A stretch of DNA of 64,000 nucleotides from Oxyruncus cristatus. Taxonomy: Eukaryota; Chordata; Aves; Passeriformes; Cotingidae. The DNA lies in contig VXAY01004336.1 in the NCBI GenBank assembly GCA_013399855.1, positions 643,828-707,827 of the forward strand, in the 5' to 3' direction. The position numbers were made by a program, and so were the translations under genes. Shown in pieces: positions 63,866-64,000 of this stretch (its first letter is position 1; each line of letters begins with the position of its first letter). The notes under the pieces were generated by a model that saw only the letters and a list, made by a program, of their open reading frames with translations, made no database searches and had not been told where the DNA came from.

Positions 63866-64000
63866 GAGGTTGGGAGGAGCAGCTGACTCACTCGTACCTG
63901 TTTGAGGTGCTGCAAGAAATGTTGGAGACGTTCCCCACTTGCCCTCCCTTCATAAGCCCCCAGTGCAAGTCCAGTCTAGAACAAAGTCTAGTACCCACTG

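Larger units (their letters stand above)
54680..64000 (+). other. TOX: TOX intron, 5' part (at least 9.3 kb)
   Basis: It starts with GTACAA after the HMG-box exon. I looked on the + strand for the exon finishing the HMG box and did not find it, so the intron probably runs past the window end. The sequence is AT-rich with homopolymer A runs (about 57111-57127 and 63845-63865), a short AT repeat near 62671 and a pentamer repeat near 60684. There is also an imperfect inverted repeat near 61426 and a possible small cassette exon at 59089. Open frames in it show no recognisable protein. Confidence 0.8.

Noticed and set aside
54680..64000. Search for the exon completing the TOX HMG box
   Set aside because: No segment encoding the expected lysine-rich continuation with flanking AG/GT was found by eye. 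It most likely lies beyond base 64000.
1..64000. CRISPR arrays, tRNA or rRNA genes, bacterial operons or defence systems
   Set aside because: No regularly spaced repeats, no cloverleaf or ribosomal RNA sequence, and no prokaryotic gene layout. The window is a vertebrate intron-exon landscape.

Overview
The window is vertebrate nuclear DNA, most likely avian (possibly another sauropsid). The evidence is five CR1-type LINE copies, including CR1's characteristic 3' end, long AT-rich introns with canonical GT-AG splice sites, and no bacterial, organellar or viral gene organisation. Nearly all of it lies inside one protein-coding gene on the + strand, TOX (thymocyte selection-associated HMG-box factor). 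TOX is a nuclear DNA-binding protein and, despite its name, not a toxin.

Three internal TOX coding exons are visible: 2922-3164 (81 codons), 47776-48054 (93 codons) and 54449-54679 (77 codons). All begin and end in phase 0, so they splice into one open 251-codon segment. It covers roughly residues 57-307 of a protein of about 526 residues: the acidic/proline-rich N-terminal region, the Ser/Pro-rich linker, the lysine-rich nuclear localisation stretch and the first part of the HMG box. The first coding exons lie upstream of base 1. The exons finishing the HMG box and the C-terminal region were not found before base 64000 and must lie downstream. The introns are at least 2.9 kb, 44.6 kb, 6.4 kb and at least 9.3 kb.

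The introns hold the CR1 copies: 1-756 (+, long open reverse-transcriptase frame), 41682-41845 (-), 43290-43782 (+, old), 45323-45472 (-) and 53511-53920 (-). There is also a different, GC- and CpG-rich, 5'-truncated non-LTR retrotransposon at 36841-37480. It is bounded by an imperfect 28-bp target-site duplication and ends in a stem-loop followed by (ATGA)6. Its open frame encodes the C-terminal end of a reverse-transcriptase polyprotein and finishes in a C2HC zinc finger. It is the most unusual object in the window. Several microsatellites, short tandem duplications and homopolymer tracts make up the remaining recognisable structure.

Other points for follow-up are a possible 54-bp in-frame cassette exon at 59089-59142, between the two halves of the HMG box, and a GC-rich island at about 45650-46090. 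I saw no RNA genes, CRISPR arrays, operons or prokaryotic defence systems. The many other short open frames look like chance frames in AT-rich intron.
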